Assembly (NCBI RefSeq): GCF_004803915.1
Contig: NZ_CP039396.1
Coordinates: 2,418,001 to 2,482,000 of the forward strand
DNA length: 64,000 nt
Direction: 5' to 3'
DNA from: Duncaniella dubosii
Lineage (GTDB): Bacteria > Bacteroidota > Bacteroidia > Bacteroidales > Muribaculaceae
Both the position numbers and the translations under genes were made by a program. Under the pieces are notes generated by a model that had not been told where the DNA came from, ran no database searches, and saw only the letters and a program-made list of their open reading frames with translations. How positions within the stretch are numbered: the first letter of the stretch is position 1; each line of letters opens with the position of its first letter. Shown here piece after piece: positions 28,843 to 37,031 of the stretch.

Positions 28843-29232
28843 TTTAGTTCTATTTAAGGTGGTGTGATAAAAGAATAGAGCCGGGCGTGACTTCCGGCTT
28901 TATATTGGCTTCGGATAAAAGAAAAGTGCTCTCAAAAGTCCGTTTTTGGCTACTTTTTTGTCTTTATTTTGTAATTCGCTGAGAATCAGCGAATATTGCG
29001 GAAGGGCAGGGGCGTGCTTCTCCGCTGTAAATGCAACTATATCAAATAGTTGGATGTTCAATGTTTTTGTCAGTGCCGTTTTAGTGCCAAAGTTTACAAC
29101 TCGGACTTTGGACTCCGAAAGCCTGTCTCCACAGGCAATGTCCAATCACTATTTCAAAATTAGTCGATTTGTCTCATACTTGCAAGACCGGGAGTTCGAT
29201 TTAATAATTTCTAACAGAGTCTCGCGCATTTC
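28843..29232. other. Intergenic region with decayed repeat
   Basis: 390 bases without a credible gene. It holds repeat copy A (28874-29011), including a perfect palindrome TTCGCTGAGAATCAGCGAA at 28975-28993. It also holds a GTGCCGTTTTAGTGCCAAA motif near 29074 that recurs near 31039. Confidence 0.6.
28874..29011 (+). repeat. 140-bp direct repeat, copy A
   Basis: Shares AATAGAGCCGGG, CTTCCGGCTTTATATTGG, GATAAAAGAAAAGT, TCAAAAGTCCGT and GCGAATATTGCGGAAG in the same order and orientation with 31466-31611. It contains a CCGG hairpin followed by T residues and a CGCTGA/TCAGCG palindrome. Overall it is imperfect, so the duplication is old. Confidence 0.8.
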
Positions 29233-29763
29233 TTAAATCTGACTTGTGGGTACATATTTTTCTATATCAACATCCGGAAGTTTACTGCCATTTGCCCTTA
29301 CATCCTTGATAAAAGCATCTATCTCGACCTTGCTCATTTTCTTTCGTATATATGCGTAATATAGGAAATCCAATGTGGTCAGATATGTTATCTGATTTTG
29401 GCTGCAATATTCCTTTATATCTTTAAGGTTGCTGCTGCCAAGCACATCCTGATTGTCACGACAATATACCATACATGCACTCTCTCCCTTGCCTAACAGC
29501 AAAGTTGAGCGAAGTCGGGCATACTCAAGCCGGGATTCTCCCTTAGGGGCGAACGTCACATTGGCAATACGAGCGGATAGAAATTTCAGAGTGTTGTCAA
29601 TCTGTGTCTTCGTAGCCTTATTGACAGTCACTTCGTCATAAACCACATCCAGTATGATATACTGATATTCCGGGAATATATCAAGCAGCAGGCTGAACTG
29701 TCCGGCCTTGACAAAGTGAATGATTACATCGGCGTCAAGTACGATTTTAGTCTTCGCTGTCAT
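29233..29763 (-). CDS. PIN-like domain protein (candidate toxin)
   Basis: A 176-residue protein that begins like a PIN nuclease: IVLDADVIIHFVKAG with the first Asp, YDEVTV after strand 2, GKGESACMVYCRD with the conserved Glu and Ser, and a later Asp region (TLDFLYYAY). PIN proteins are RNases, often toxins. It overlaps the metallopeptidase gene by 17 bases and is last in a three-gene operon with Xre and ImmA/IrrE. Domain call is moderately firm; toxicity is inferred. Confidence 0.7.
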   Translation of the reverse strand: MTAKTKIVLDADVIIHFVKAGQFSLLLDIFPEYQYIILDVVYDEVTVNKATKTQIDNTLKFLSARIANVTFAPKGESRLEYARLRSTLLLGKGESACMVYCRDNQDVLGSSNLKDIKEYCSQNQITYLTTLDFLYYAYIRKKMSKVEIDAFIKDVRANGSKLPDVDIEKYVPTSQI

Positions 29764-30460
29764 TTATGCCGATTTTATGTAACAGTTCTATATAATGGCC
29801 TTCGGAAATCTTTTCCTCATCGAAAAGCCGTCTTGCCATCTCACCGAAATTTCCGATTACAAGATTTTCATTGCCCGGCTCATATAAGGTGGTGTCATAG
29901 CCGTATTCCCTTGCAGTCTTCTTTACCGGATATTGCAGATAAAGGTCTCTCTCGTTTCGGTCAATAAGTCTGAGGTCAAAAAGCCGATTGAGAGCAGCGG
30001 AATGTGACACCGAAAAATAATGCTCTATTCTCAGCACCGAGGCCAACGACACATGCCCTGACATCAGCTCATTGTCCGGAATCATCTGTCTTACACCGTC
30101 TGCCGGCATAAGGAACATCAGGGCAAAAGCATCCGCACATTGCTCTGCATCACTTTTCTTTCCATCGGCAGAACAGTTATGCGGCATCGGATTCGGATCC
30201 ACATACAGATGATAGAGTTCATGGGCAATTGTGAAATGTTGACGGCATTTCGGCTGGTTGGAATTGATGAGCATAAACCGTCTGTCACCGCTTTTCAGAC
30301 TCATGCCTGAGAAGTTATCAGACAACGGACGATAAACAGTAAGCACATTCAATTTCAAAAGCAGACTTTTGAGATTGACCGCCTCGGCATCACTCAGTCC
30401 CGCCATCTGACGAAACCGTGACACCTGATTCTCCACGAGATTTAATAATGCAGCTTTCAT
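29747..30460 (-). CDS. ImmA/IrrE family metallopeptidase
   Basis: A 237-residue protein with the zinc-protease motif HFTIAHELYHLYVDP (HExxH) and AEQCADAFALMFLMP with the third ligand region, typical of COG2856. Relatives cleave Xre-type repressors or act in stress-induced toxin-antitoxin modules. Its start overlaps the Xre gene stop by 4 bases (ATGA), implying coupled translation. The likely substrate is the adjacent Xre protein. Confidence 0.9.
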   Translation of the reverse strand: MKAALLNLVENQVSRFRQMAGLSDAEAVNLKSLLLKLNVLTVYRPLSDNFSGMSLKSGDRRFMLINSNQPKCRQHFTIAHELYHLYVDPNPMPHNCSADGKKSDAEQCADAFALMFLMPADGVRQMIPDNELMSGHVSLASVLRIEHYFSVSHSAALNRLFDLRLIDRNERDLYLQYPVKKTAREYGYDTTLYEPGNENLVIGNFGEMARRLFDEEKISEGHYIELLHKIGINDSED

Positions 30461-30792
30461 CGAGCCTCTATCGCCTCCATCTTCAAATAAGACTTCACAA
30501 TATCTTTGAAGCGCATGATTTCAGCCGCATCATCGGCTGTCATACCGTCAAGACGGAAAGCCGATGCAAGAATCATGGCATCGACATTCTCGTTTTCTTC
30601 AAACAATACAGCCATATCGCAACCGAAAAAGTCGCTTGCTTTCTCGATTACATCGTATGGCACCTCCCTGTCGCCCGACTCATAGTTGCTGTATGCCGAC
30701 CTCGTTACGCCGAGAGCCTGCGCGATCTCATCCTGTGTGTATCGGGCTGTTTCCCTGAGTTTCTTTATGTTGCGGGCTATTATCTTATCCAT
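30457..30792 (-). CDS. Xre-family helix-turn-helix repressor
   Basis: A 111-residue protein with a standard HTH_3 fold in residues 5-60 (IKKLRETARYTQDEIAQALGV, SAYSNYESGDREVPYDVIEK) and a helical tail that may contact ImmA. A 10-bp inverted repeat overlaps its promoter, so it probably represses its own operon. First gene of the Xre-ImmA-PIN operon. Confidence 0.9.
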   Translation of the reverse strand: MDKIIARNIKKLRETARYTQDEIAQALGVTRSAYSNYESGDREVPYDVIEKASDFFGCDMAVLFEENENVDAMILASAFRLDGMTADDAAEIMRFKDIVKSYLKMEAIEAR

Positions 30793-30806
30793 ATCTGTTT
30801 GCTTTC

Positions 30807-30855
30807 GTGTGGCAAAGTTAATAAATAATTCTCATATAATAACGTTTTGCCACAC
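30807..30855 (-). promoter_or_regulatory. Palindromic operator/promoter of the Xre-ImmA-PIN operon
   Basis: GTGTGGCAAA (30807-30816) and TTTGCCACAC (30846-30855) are exact inverted repeats 29 bases apart. On the minus strand a TAACTTTG -7 box (30820-30813) overlaps the proximal arm. The layout suits autorepression by the Xre protein. Confidence 0.7.
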
Positions 30856-31022
30856 TGAAATGTTGCGTTGGAATATCACAAACGCTTTGATTCAGACTAT
30901 CGAAAGCGACGAGAGACGGAGCGGTTTTCCGTGTTGTCGGCGTTATGCCGTCAAAAGGTGACTGTGCAGGCACTGACACCAGTTGACCGCAGATAGTTCG
31001 AGGCTATTTTGGCACTAAAACC

Positions 31023-31460
31023 ATGATGTTGATTCTTAGTGCCATTTTAGTGCCAAAACTTTGTCTGAAATGGTCTTTTCTTGGTCTGGATTCGGTCTTG
31101 AGCACGGCCCCGGATTGGCTTAACACAGTAATAGCCGCTACCGCTTCCGAGGGCGACGAGAAGGCGAAGCCTCCCAACGTGAAAAGCATCACGAAAAGCC
31201 GGGCAGTTCTTAATGGGGAGAAAAACGAGCAAAGCTGGACGGAAGCCCATGCCGACCGAACCACTATCGAAGACGACACGGAAAAACAGAACATCAACGC
31301 CGAAGCGAAGGAAGATACCGACACCAAGACAGAGGAAAAGCCGAAGTCCACAATTTGGGATTGGCTATATTTGGCAGTCATCGGCGGGTTCAGCGTTTAT
31401 GCGATAATTATCGGCGTAAAGGTAGCGATAAAGATACACCGGGCCGCAAAAGGTAAATAA
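31023..31460 (+). CDS. Small membrane protein, unknown
   Basis: The frame gives up to 145 residues. The credible part is a charged Glu/Lys/Thr-rich stretch (NINAEAKEDTDTKTEEKPKS) followed by one C-terminal membrane helix (IWDWLYLAVIGGFSVYAIII) and a basic end (HRAAKGK). The true start is uncertain. Repeat copy B follows the stop directly. A matching 3' flank without an intact gene lies at 28874, suggesting that a related gene was lost there. Confidence 0.45.
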   Translation: MMLILSAILVPKLCLKWSFLGLDSVLSTAPDWLNTVIAATASEGDEKAKPPNVKSITKSRAVLNGEKNEQSWTEAHADRTTIEDDTEKQNINAEAKEDTDTKTEEKPKSTIWDWLYLAVIGGFSVYAIIIGVKVAIKIHRAAKGK

Positions 31461-31465
31461 ACGAA

Positions 31466-31611
31466 TAGAGCCGGGAGCCGGGCGGGGCTTCCGGCTTTAT
31501 ATTGGCCCCTGATAAAAGAAAAGTACCTTCAAAAGTCCGTCTTCGGGTACTTTTTCGGGTACTTATTTTATAAGTCGCTGATAATAAGCGAATATTGCGG
31601 AAGGACAGGGT
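31466..31611 (+). repeat. 140-bp direct repeat, copy B
   Basis: Same order of conserved blocks as 28874-29011. Here the CCGG hairpin (AGCCGG...CCGGCT) comes 10 bases after a stop codon and probably ends the upstream transcript. The CGCT...AGCG palindrome is weaker than in copy A. The two copies bracket 2.6 kb including the Xre-ImmA-PIN operon. Confidence 0.8.
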
Positions 31612-31887
31612 TAATCCTGAAATTCACAATAAAATATTGATAACCAGTGAATTCGCATATTGCAATTTCTGGAAAAATCACATTGTATGCACAAGTTGTG
31701 ACATAAAATCACATTTTGCATCACAAAATTAGCTATAAAATTTGAATTTTAAGACCTATTATTTCATCAAAATTTGAATTTTAAGCCTCTCAAAAGCCCT
31801 ATAAGTGTTAAATAAAGTTAATAAATAAGGCGATCACCCTGCTTTTACACAAGAATGACCGCCCTGCCAGGCAAGAAAGAAAGTTGT
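31612..31887. other. AT-rich junction between the island and the phage, with short repeats
   Basis: 276 bases without a gene. AAAATTTGAATTTTAAG occurs twice, at 31737-31753 and 31769-31785, and AAATCACAT recurs nearby. Composition shifts here from island to phage. It is a candidate phage end or attachment region, but no integrase or matching repeat is in view. Confidence 0.5.
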
Positions 31888-33087
31888 TCAAATTAGCCAA
31901 GGATTTTCGTTAGGGTCATAACTTCTCTGAAAAGTCTCCAATGCCCAGTCCACTTTAGGGGCACACGAATCATGCTCCCTCTTTCTCGGCAACTGAGGAT
32001 TGATCTTGAACTTCGAGGCATTGTAGAGCCACTGTATCGAGTCCTCATAGGCCCAACGCCGTGTCTCAGGAATATTGGTGGCAGAAATGATCGAATGAAG
32101 ATGATATAGGGCGATACGGCTTAGGTGGGCCACGATATTTGCATTTCTCGGATCATCCCTTGTAATATTCACACCATCCACCAGCTCATCCGGGTTAGGA
32201 TTCAGGACTGGATAGAAAACAGTGCCTTCTGCTACGACATAATCAAAAACACCTTCTGAATAATCGTACTCCAGCTCTTCTGAATATTCTCCGATAAGAC
32301 CCCAACGATCATCTTCCTCTGGAGTCAATACAATCTCATCGGCCGGCAAATCAGGGATAGGCTCTTGCTCATCCTCATTGACTTCTCCACCGCCCTCTTC
32401 CTCTTCATTTTGCAAAGAGATTTCTGGGTCGTCATCAGGTAATGGCTCTATGGGCTCCGGCTCTTCAGGCTGGGGTTCGGGATCTTCTATCGGCTCTTCA
32501 GTTTCCGGCTCTCCAAGGAACTGATAGAATTGCTCATTAAAAGAGCAAACTTGATCTTTCTCCCATTCCATATTGGGTTCCCAAGGAATAATCTCAGCTT
32601 CACGCCACGCTTTTACACCTGGCATGTGTATATCCCCCTTCTCAAAACCATGAGGAATCATACACTGCCAGTATTCAGTGCCAAATTTCACGATTTCGCC
32701 CTTGGGGTACATCCTAAGCTGGGAATACTTATGCGCATGGTCAATTAACCTGGGATCAACAAAATCAACCACCTGACGCCAGTATTCAAGTTTTGTCGGC
32801 TTCTTATAGCCATTGATACGCATCAGGGTTTTGAAAATCTCCTCATCCTTCTTAATCCAAGTATTTACCGGATAAGAAACATAAGGACTATACTCGCGGA
32901 TGTTTTTACCCACTGCCAGTACCTTTTCTATTTCATAATACTGGTCGAGATATTCCAGCATTTGCATCTCGGCACGTTGCTCGGCTTGTGGAAAACGCTC
33001 TGGAACGTCTCGGATAAGCTGCTTCATGTGCTCTTCAGTAGCAATGCAGCAGTAATCCTTATTTGTCAGAAAACGATGATATGCCAT
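31888..33087 (-). CDS. Phage virion protein, probably neck or head-tail connector
   Basis: 399 residues. The N-terminal half (MAYHRFLTNKDYCCIATEEH, AEMQMLEYLDQYYEIEK) resembles Bacteroidetes phage proteins of the gp36/DUF1320 head-completion type, followed by two short Trp-containing modules (FGTEYWQCMI, FNEQFYQFLG). Residues 210-290 are a Glu/Pro-rich acidic linker. The C-terminal 100 residues are helical. It is the last gene of the long minus-strand operon, directly after terminase. The family call rests on position and general similarity. Confidence 0.55.
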   Translation of the reverse strand: MAYHRFLTNKDYCCIATEEHMKQLIRDVPERFPQAEQRAEMQMLEYLDQYYEIEKVLAVGKNIREYSPYVSYPVNTWIKKDEEIFKTLMRINGYKKPTKLEYWRQVVDFVDPRLIDHAHKYSQLRMYPKGEIVKFGTEYWQCMIPHGFEKGDIHMPGVKAWREAEIIPWEPNMEWEKDQVCSFNEQFYQFLGEPETEEPIEDPEPQPEEPEPIEPLPDDDPEISLQNEEEEGGGEVNEDEQEPIPDLPADEIVLTPEEDDRWGLIGEYSEELEYDYSEGVFDYVVAEGTVFYPVLNPNPDELVDGVNITRDDPRNANIVAHLSRIALYHLHSIISATNIPETRRWAYEDSIQWLYNASKFKINPQLPRKREHDSCAPKVDWALETFQRSYDPNENPWLI

Positions 33088-33110
33088 ATTATTTTGTACT
33101 GTTTTATTTA

Positions 33111-34693
33111 TTAATAGTCAAAATCACCATATACAGTGTCGTTTGAGTCGATAGTGGTTACAATCTCTGTAGATGCAGTTTTATATTGGGAATAATACTG
33201 ACTCAAATAGTATATCATCGCATAATCAAAACAGTCTGAGAAGTGCCCCATCGTTCAACGCGCTCACCATTATCATTCAATACTTTCTTCTTTTCCTTGG
33301 TGCCATCCGGGTTCTTTTTCTGATATACGAAGTCCTCAATCAGTTTATGACAACGTGCATCAATATAAACCTTCCAGCCTTTGAAATTTTGTAACAGTTC
33401 ATTGATAAACTCCAATCGAGTAATCATTGCCGGCTGCTTGCTCAATAGCTGAATCTTTGGCTTCAGTACGGCGTTTGTCATATTCTTATTGGCGATTGTG
33501 AAGTTATTGACTCCCTCTTCAGTTTGAGTAGAGCGAGACAATCCAGCAGGGTCTCCAGTCAATAATACACCACCAATATGACCGTCCGCTACAAGCTGAG
33601 AGGCAATCCAGCGAGTGAATGAAGGAGTGTTGTTTCTCTTATCTTTGGGATAGCCGACATATTCAGGAAAGACACACACAATCTTATTGTCGTAATCAAT
33701 CTGGATAGGAAGGCAACTCATATATGGATTGACATTGAAGTCAAAACTGAGGATGAGAGGCTTCATCGGATTGTAAGATTGTTCCCTAAGATTATGCACA
33801 AGATGCGTGTCGCCATCAAAATTCCAATATGCTGCCATTTTGTTACTGGTGGTAAATAGCCAGTTACCATAGAGCAGACGGTCTCGGTCAGCTTTATTAC
33901 GAAGTTTGCTCAACTTATTGTAGTAGATAGCTCGGAATTGCTCATTAGGATTGTCGAAAAGACTGAATGGAATATAGCGATAACCAGACTGAAGTTCCAC
34001 CGGATCTCCATCATCTGTCATTACAAAGGTAGAGCGCACCCATGTCAAACAAGGATTTGTTGACATAAACAATTTACCCACAATAAAGGTCTCTGCTATC
34101 TTATAACGAATACGGGAAGCCAATACCTCCACAGCCTTCTCAGAGACCTCAGAAACCTCATCTATGAAGCCTCCAGTGATTTCCAAAGAACCAAGGGAGT
34201 TGAAATCAGGGTCTTGAGGGCTTGGAGTCAAGTCCATTGCTATGATTTCAGAACCATTCCAAAACGTAATTACATAAGTCACGTTATTGACGTGGTAATG
34301 AATATCTTTCTTTAATCCCCATGAATTAAGTACATCATTCAGTGTTTTCCAAGTGGTTTCCAGAAGAGTCTTACGGACCTTACGAGCAACCACCATGCGA
34401 ATACCGGGGAATTGAATACAACTACATACAAGCCAACAGCAGCCGATGTAAGACTTACCACCACCGGCAGAACCGCCACCCAAGACTTGTTCAGGAATGT
34501 CTGTATTGCCACATTGCACACATGTAGCTCTATAAACCTGATGTCCTTTGCTGTCAAATCCATTTGGCCGCATAGCGAGCTTACCCCCACACTTATCACA
34601 ATGGTTAGGTTGCAGGGCGTTCCAAAGCTCATATTGTCTTGCGGAAGGTTTGAATGTTATTTTGAGACCTCTTGGTCGTTCTAATCTTGCCAT
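33111..34693 (-). CDS. Terminase large subunit (frameshifted near its 3' end)
   Basis: The packaging ATPase/nuclease. An N-terminal zinc-finger-like stretch (CDKCGGKLAM...CVQCGNTD) precedes Walker A GGGSAGGGKSYIGCC. The nuclease Asp residues are in FDFNVNPYMS and LLTGDPAG. The frame stops at 33215 after GERVERWGTSQ. Adding one base to the 33245-33248 C run (a G run in the gene) restores ERWGHFSDCFDYAMIYYLS, which supplies the third metal-binding Asp, and continues to a stop at 33111. Probably a sequence error, and the real protein is about 527 residues. Confidence 0.85.
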
Positions 34694-34732
34694 TATTAAG
34701 ATACTTTTCTCAATAATAGTCCGATAACTAAA

Positions 34733-34767
34733 AAGAGCTACGGTATAGTTACTACTCCATAGCTCTT
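34733..34767 (-). terminator. Terminator upstream of terminase
   Basis: On the minus strand AAGAGCTATGG pairs with CCGTAGCTCTT (one wobble) and TTTTTAG follows. It ends the lysis cassette transcript before the terminase gene, or partly attenuates the operon. Confidence 0.7.
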
Positions 34768-34780
34768 AATAAATTTATTC

Positions 34781-35392
34781 TTAACAATTCGTATCGATTG
34801 CTGAAACATCATTACCACTGCTGGGAACAATCTGTTTTGTTTTCTCCAAAGGGATATATTTTATAGGTACAGATTGCTTAGGTTCGCGTCTGCCGCATTT
34901 TTCAGGATCACATTGTTCATTGCCAAATTCCCTACGACAGAACCATGTTTTGAAAAAATCACGTTCTCGCTCTAAATCCGCAATTCGTTTCGTATAAACA
35001 ATCTCTTGCTGAGTCCTTGCCAACAAATCTCGCTGTACGTCTCGCAGTCTATCTGTTTGCTTATCAAATCGTTCCTCCCAGTCTTTAATATCTTGCTGAT
35101 GTCGATCTTCTTTGTCGGCATTCATCCTGAGCAATTCGTTTATGCGCTCATCCTTGAACTTAACATGCTCACGCTCGGCTTCAAGCTGTTCTTTCCAGAT
35201 ATTCCATTCATCGGCCTTGCTCTCAACCTTTGCCTTACTGACGTTTGCCTCTGCTAAAGCAGCTTCAGCTTCTTTAAGACGTTTATTTTGTTTACGGTAT
35301 AACCATGCTCCAACACCGCCCAATGGGGTGATAATGCCAAGCATTGTACCAAGCATAGTCGTGATTTCTGTAATATCCATATTCATAATCAT
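34781..35392 (-). CDS. Membrane-anchored coiled-coil phage protein (lysis cassette)
   Basis: 203 residues. One N-terminal membrane helix (LGTMLGIITPLGGVGAWLY) is followed by a long heptad-rich charged coil (residues 35-145) and a Cys-containing tail (FCRREFGNEQCDPEKCGRR). Together with the spanin-like gene and the amidase it forms a probable lysis module. A holin or spanin role is suggested by topology only. Confidence 0.6.
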   Translation of the reverse strand: MIMNMDITEITTMLGTMLGIITPLGGVGAWLYRKQNKRLKEAEAALAEANVSKAKVESKADEWNIWKEQLEAEREHVKFKDERINELLRMNADKEDRHQQDIKDWEERFDKQTDRLRDVQRDLLARTQQEIVYTKRIADLERERDFFKTWFCRREFGNEQCDPEKCGRREPKQSVPIKYIPLEKTKQIVPSSGNDVSAIDTNC

Positions 35393-35404
35393 TAAAACCG
35401 ATGC

Positions 35405-35509
35405 TTAGTTCTTTTTAGATTGACATTTAATATTCTGCAATTTATTAACTGCATTTTGGCCAATCTTCTTTAAGTTATCAGGAGTGATTGGCTTGTTATT
35501 TTTTTTCAT
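35405..35509 (-). CDS. Tiny basic phage protein
   Basis: A 34-residue ORF, MKKNNKPITPDNLKKIGQNA and a further 14 residues ending CQSKKN. Its ATG overlaps the TGA of the spanin-like gene as ATGA, which argues for real, coupled translation. No family recognised. Confidence 0.5.
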   Translation of the reverse strand: MKKNNKPITPDNLKKIGQNAVNKLQNIKCQSKKN

Positions 35510-36105
35510 TTCTCGATGATGTCTATAGTTTGAAGGCTGACAATCTCAGCTTTTGGATTGTGATTGATTACTTTAATACCTTTTTGTTCTTTCCATTTGA
35601 TTAATCCGAATAGCCAAGAATGTTTTTTCTGAACACTGAGTATGGTTAAACTGTCCCGAACTTCATAATCAATAATGGTCTTTTTATCCGGCAATACCTC
35701 AACATCTATATCCACAAAATCATCTTCTAACTTCGCTTTGATTCCACCGAAAGAATCAATTACTGCAATCACGGTATCAATACTATGAATTGTGCTTGAA
35801 ACTTCCGTTACATTGCTAATGTCCTTCGGCTTTACCTTAGAAGCTGCCAATAAATTGTTATACTTAGCCTTAAGATTATTCTGAGTCATATTCAGGCTCT
35901 TGACTTCTGCCTGATATAAGGCAATAGAATCATTCAGTTGAATCTTGGTATATTTGATTTCCTGATTCAAGTCACTGATAGTTGCCTCCAATGTATTGGC
36001 CTTGTGCTGATATTTTGCAACCTGACTATATGTTTGCCAAAGAAAAAAGCAAAGAATCCCAATAACCAGATATGGGTTATATTTATTTAAGATTATTTTC
36101 CACAT
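35506..36105 (-). CDS. Spanin-like membrane coiled-coil protein
   Basis: A 199-residue protein with an N-terminal membrane helix (YLVIGILCFFLWQTYSQVA), then a coiled coil of about 75 residues (HKANTLEATISDLNQEIKYT) and a beta-rich C-terminal part. This is the layout of Rz-type inner-membrane spanins. It lies directly downstream of the amidase (11-base gap), the classical place for a spanin. Confidence 0.6.
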   Translation of the reverse strand: MWKIILNKYNPYLVIGILCFFLWQTYSQVAKYQHKANTLEATISDLNQEIKYTKIQLNDSIALYQAEVKSLNMTQNNLKAKYNNLLAASKVKPKDISNVTEVSSTIHSIDTVIAVIDSFGGIKAKLEDDFVDIDVEVLPDKKTIIDYEVRDSLTILSVQKKHSWLFGLIKWKEQKGIKVINHNPKAEIVSLQTIDIIEK

Positions 36106-36116
36106 AAGTTTATAGA

Positions 36117-36746
36117 TTAGAGGTTTGAATACTCTTTCTTGACCTCAAAACAAGGACAAGCCTTATTTGCAAACTCCTTATGTCCGTGAATGGTGGCATT
36201 AGGATATAGCTTCTTCAAATCCTTCAGGAGTTTGAGAAGTGCCTTTTTCTGCTCGGCAGTGCGAGTATCTTTAGGTTTTGTACTACCTACCTCTCGACCA
36301 CCTATATAGCAAATGCCGATACTGATGGTATTGTGGTTAGTGCAGTGGGCGCCGGCAATGTCGATGTCACGCCCCAGATGAATAGAACCGTCACGATAAA
36401 TCACATAGTGATAGCCTACATCTGAGAAGTTACGAGCCTTATGCCATGCCCGAATGTCTGCTACAGTAAAGTCTTTCCCCTCTGGGGTGTCAGAGCAATG
36501 GATAATGATCTCTTTAATATTGCGCTTGCTCTTAGCGATTGAAGAGACTCCTTTGGCCTCGTCTGCTTCGATGACAGCCCATGTCTTAGTACCAACAATG
36601 CCGTCAGCGGTCAATCCATGATTTTTCTGGAACTCTTTAACCGCCTCTTCAGTCAAAGGTCCAAAAATACCATCGGCCATCAAATGAAGATAAGTCTGCA
36701 AGTGCTTAACTTCTTGGCCTCTGCTTCCTTTTTTTATAGTTTTCAT
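36117..36746 (-). CDS. Endolysin: N-acetylmuramoyl-L-alanine amidase
   Basis: 209 residues. Residues 3-60 form a peptidoglycan-binding PG_binding_1 domain (VKHLQTYLHLMADGIFGPLT). Residues 75-205 form an Amidase_2 domain with zinc ligands in IIIHCSDTP, the AHC region and the late HGHKEFANKACPCF, plus the usual VGYHYVIYRDGSIHLGR. It cleaves the stem peptide from MurNAc at host lysis. It has no signal peptide, so release needs a holin. Confidence 0.92.
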   Translation of the reverse strand: MKTIKKGSRGQEVKHLQTYLHLMADGIFGPLTEEAVKEFQKNHGLTADGIVGTKTWAVIEADEAKGVSSIAKSKRNIKEIIIHCSDTPEGKDFTVADIRAWHKARNFSDVGYHYVIYRDGSIHLGRDIDIAGAHCTNHNTISIGICYIGGREVGSTKPKDTRTAEQKKALLKLLKDLKKLYPNATIHGHKEFANKACPCFEVKKEYSNL

Positions 36747-36747
36747 C

Positions 36748-37014
36748 TTATAATATTGTTGATTTTAATATACTTAGAGTTCTCATTTTGTTGATGGTGT
36801 CAGGTCCTTCAATCGAGCTAATAGGGATATAATAATTTCTAATTCGTCTCATCACCTTAACATCAACATAAGCTCCGGTTAAGTTGCCCCCAGTAAATAA
36901 AATCCGTGTGACTACGCCAGTCCTATTTGTTAAAAGGCTATTTCCATTCTGCTCCAACTTTTTGGAATAACGAATTGTAATCTGATCCCCGACTTTTAAC
37001 TCATTCATATACAA
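36748..37014 (-). CDS. Small phage protein, SH3-like
   Basis: 88 residues, mostly beta strands, with a KOW/SH3-like pattern (LKVGDQITIRYSKKLEQNG, TGVVTRILFTGGNLTGAYVD). It is one base upstream of the amidase gene. Function unknown. Confidence 0.6.
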   Translation of the reverse strand: MYMNELKVGDQITIRYSKKLEQNGNSLLTNRTGVVTRILFTGGNLTGAYVDVKVMRRIRNYYIPISSIEGPDTINKMRTLSILKSTIL

Positions 37015-37031
37015 TGAAATTAGATTAAAAA

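Noticed and set aside
30686..31020. Short plus-strand ORFs right of the Xre operator as an integrase remnant
   Set aside because: No recombinase motif is visible in any frame; stops interrupt all frames.
31737..31785. Two AAAATTTGAATTTTAAG repeats as a CRISPR
   Set aside because: Only two units, a 15-base spacer, AT-only sequence and no cas genes. Better read as a phage-end or regulatory repeat.
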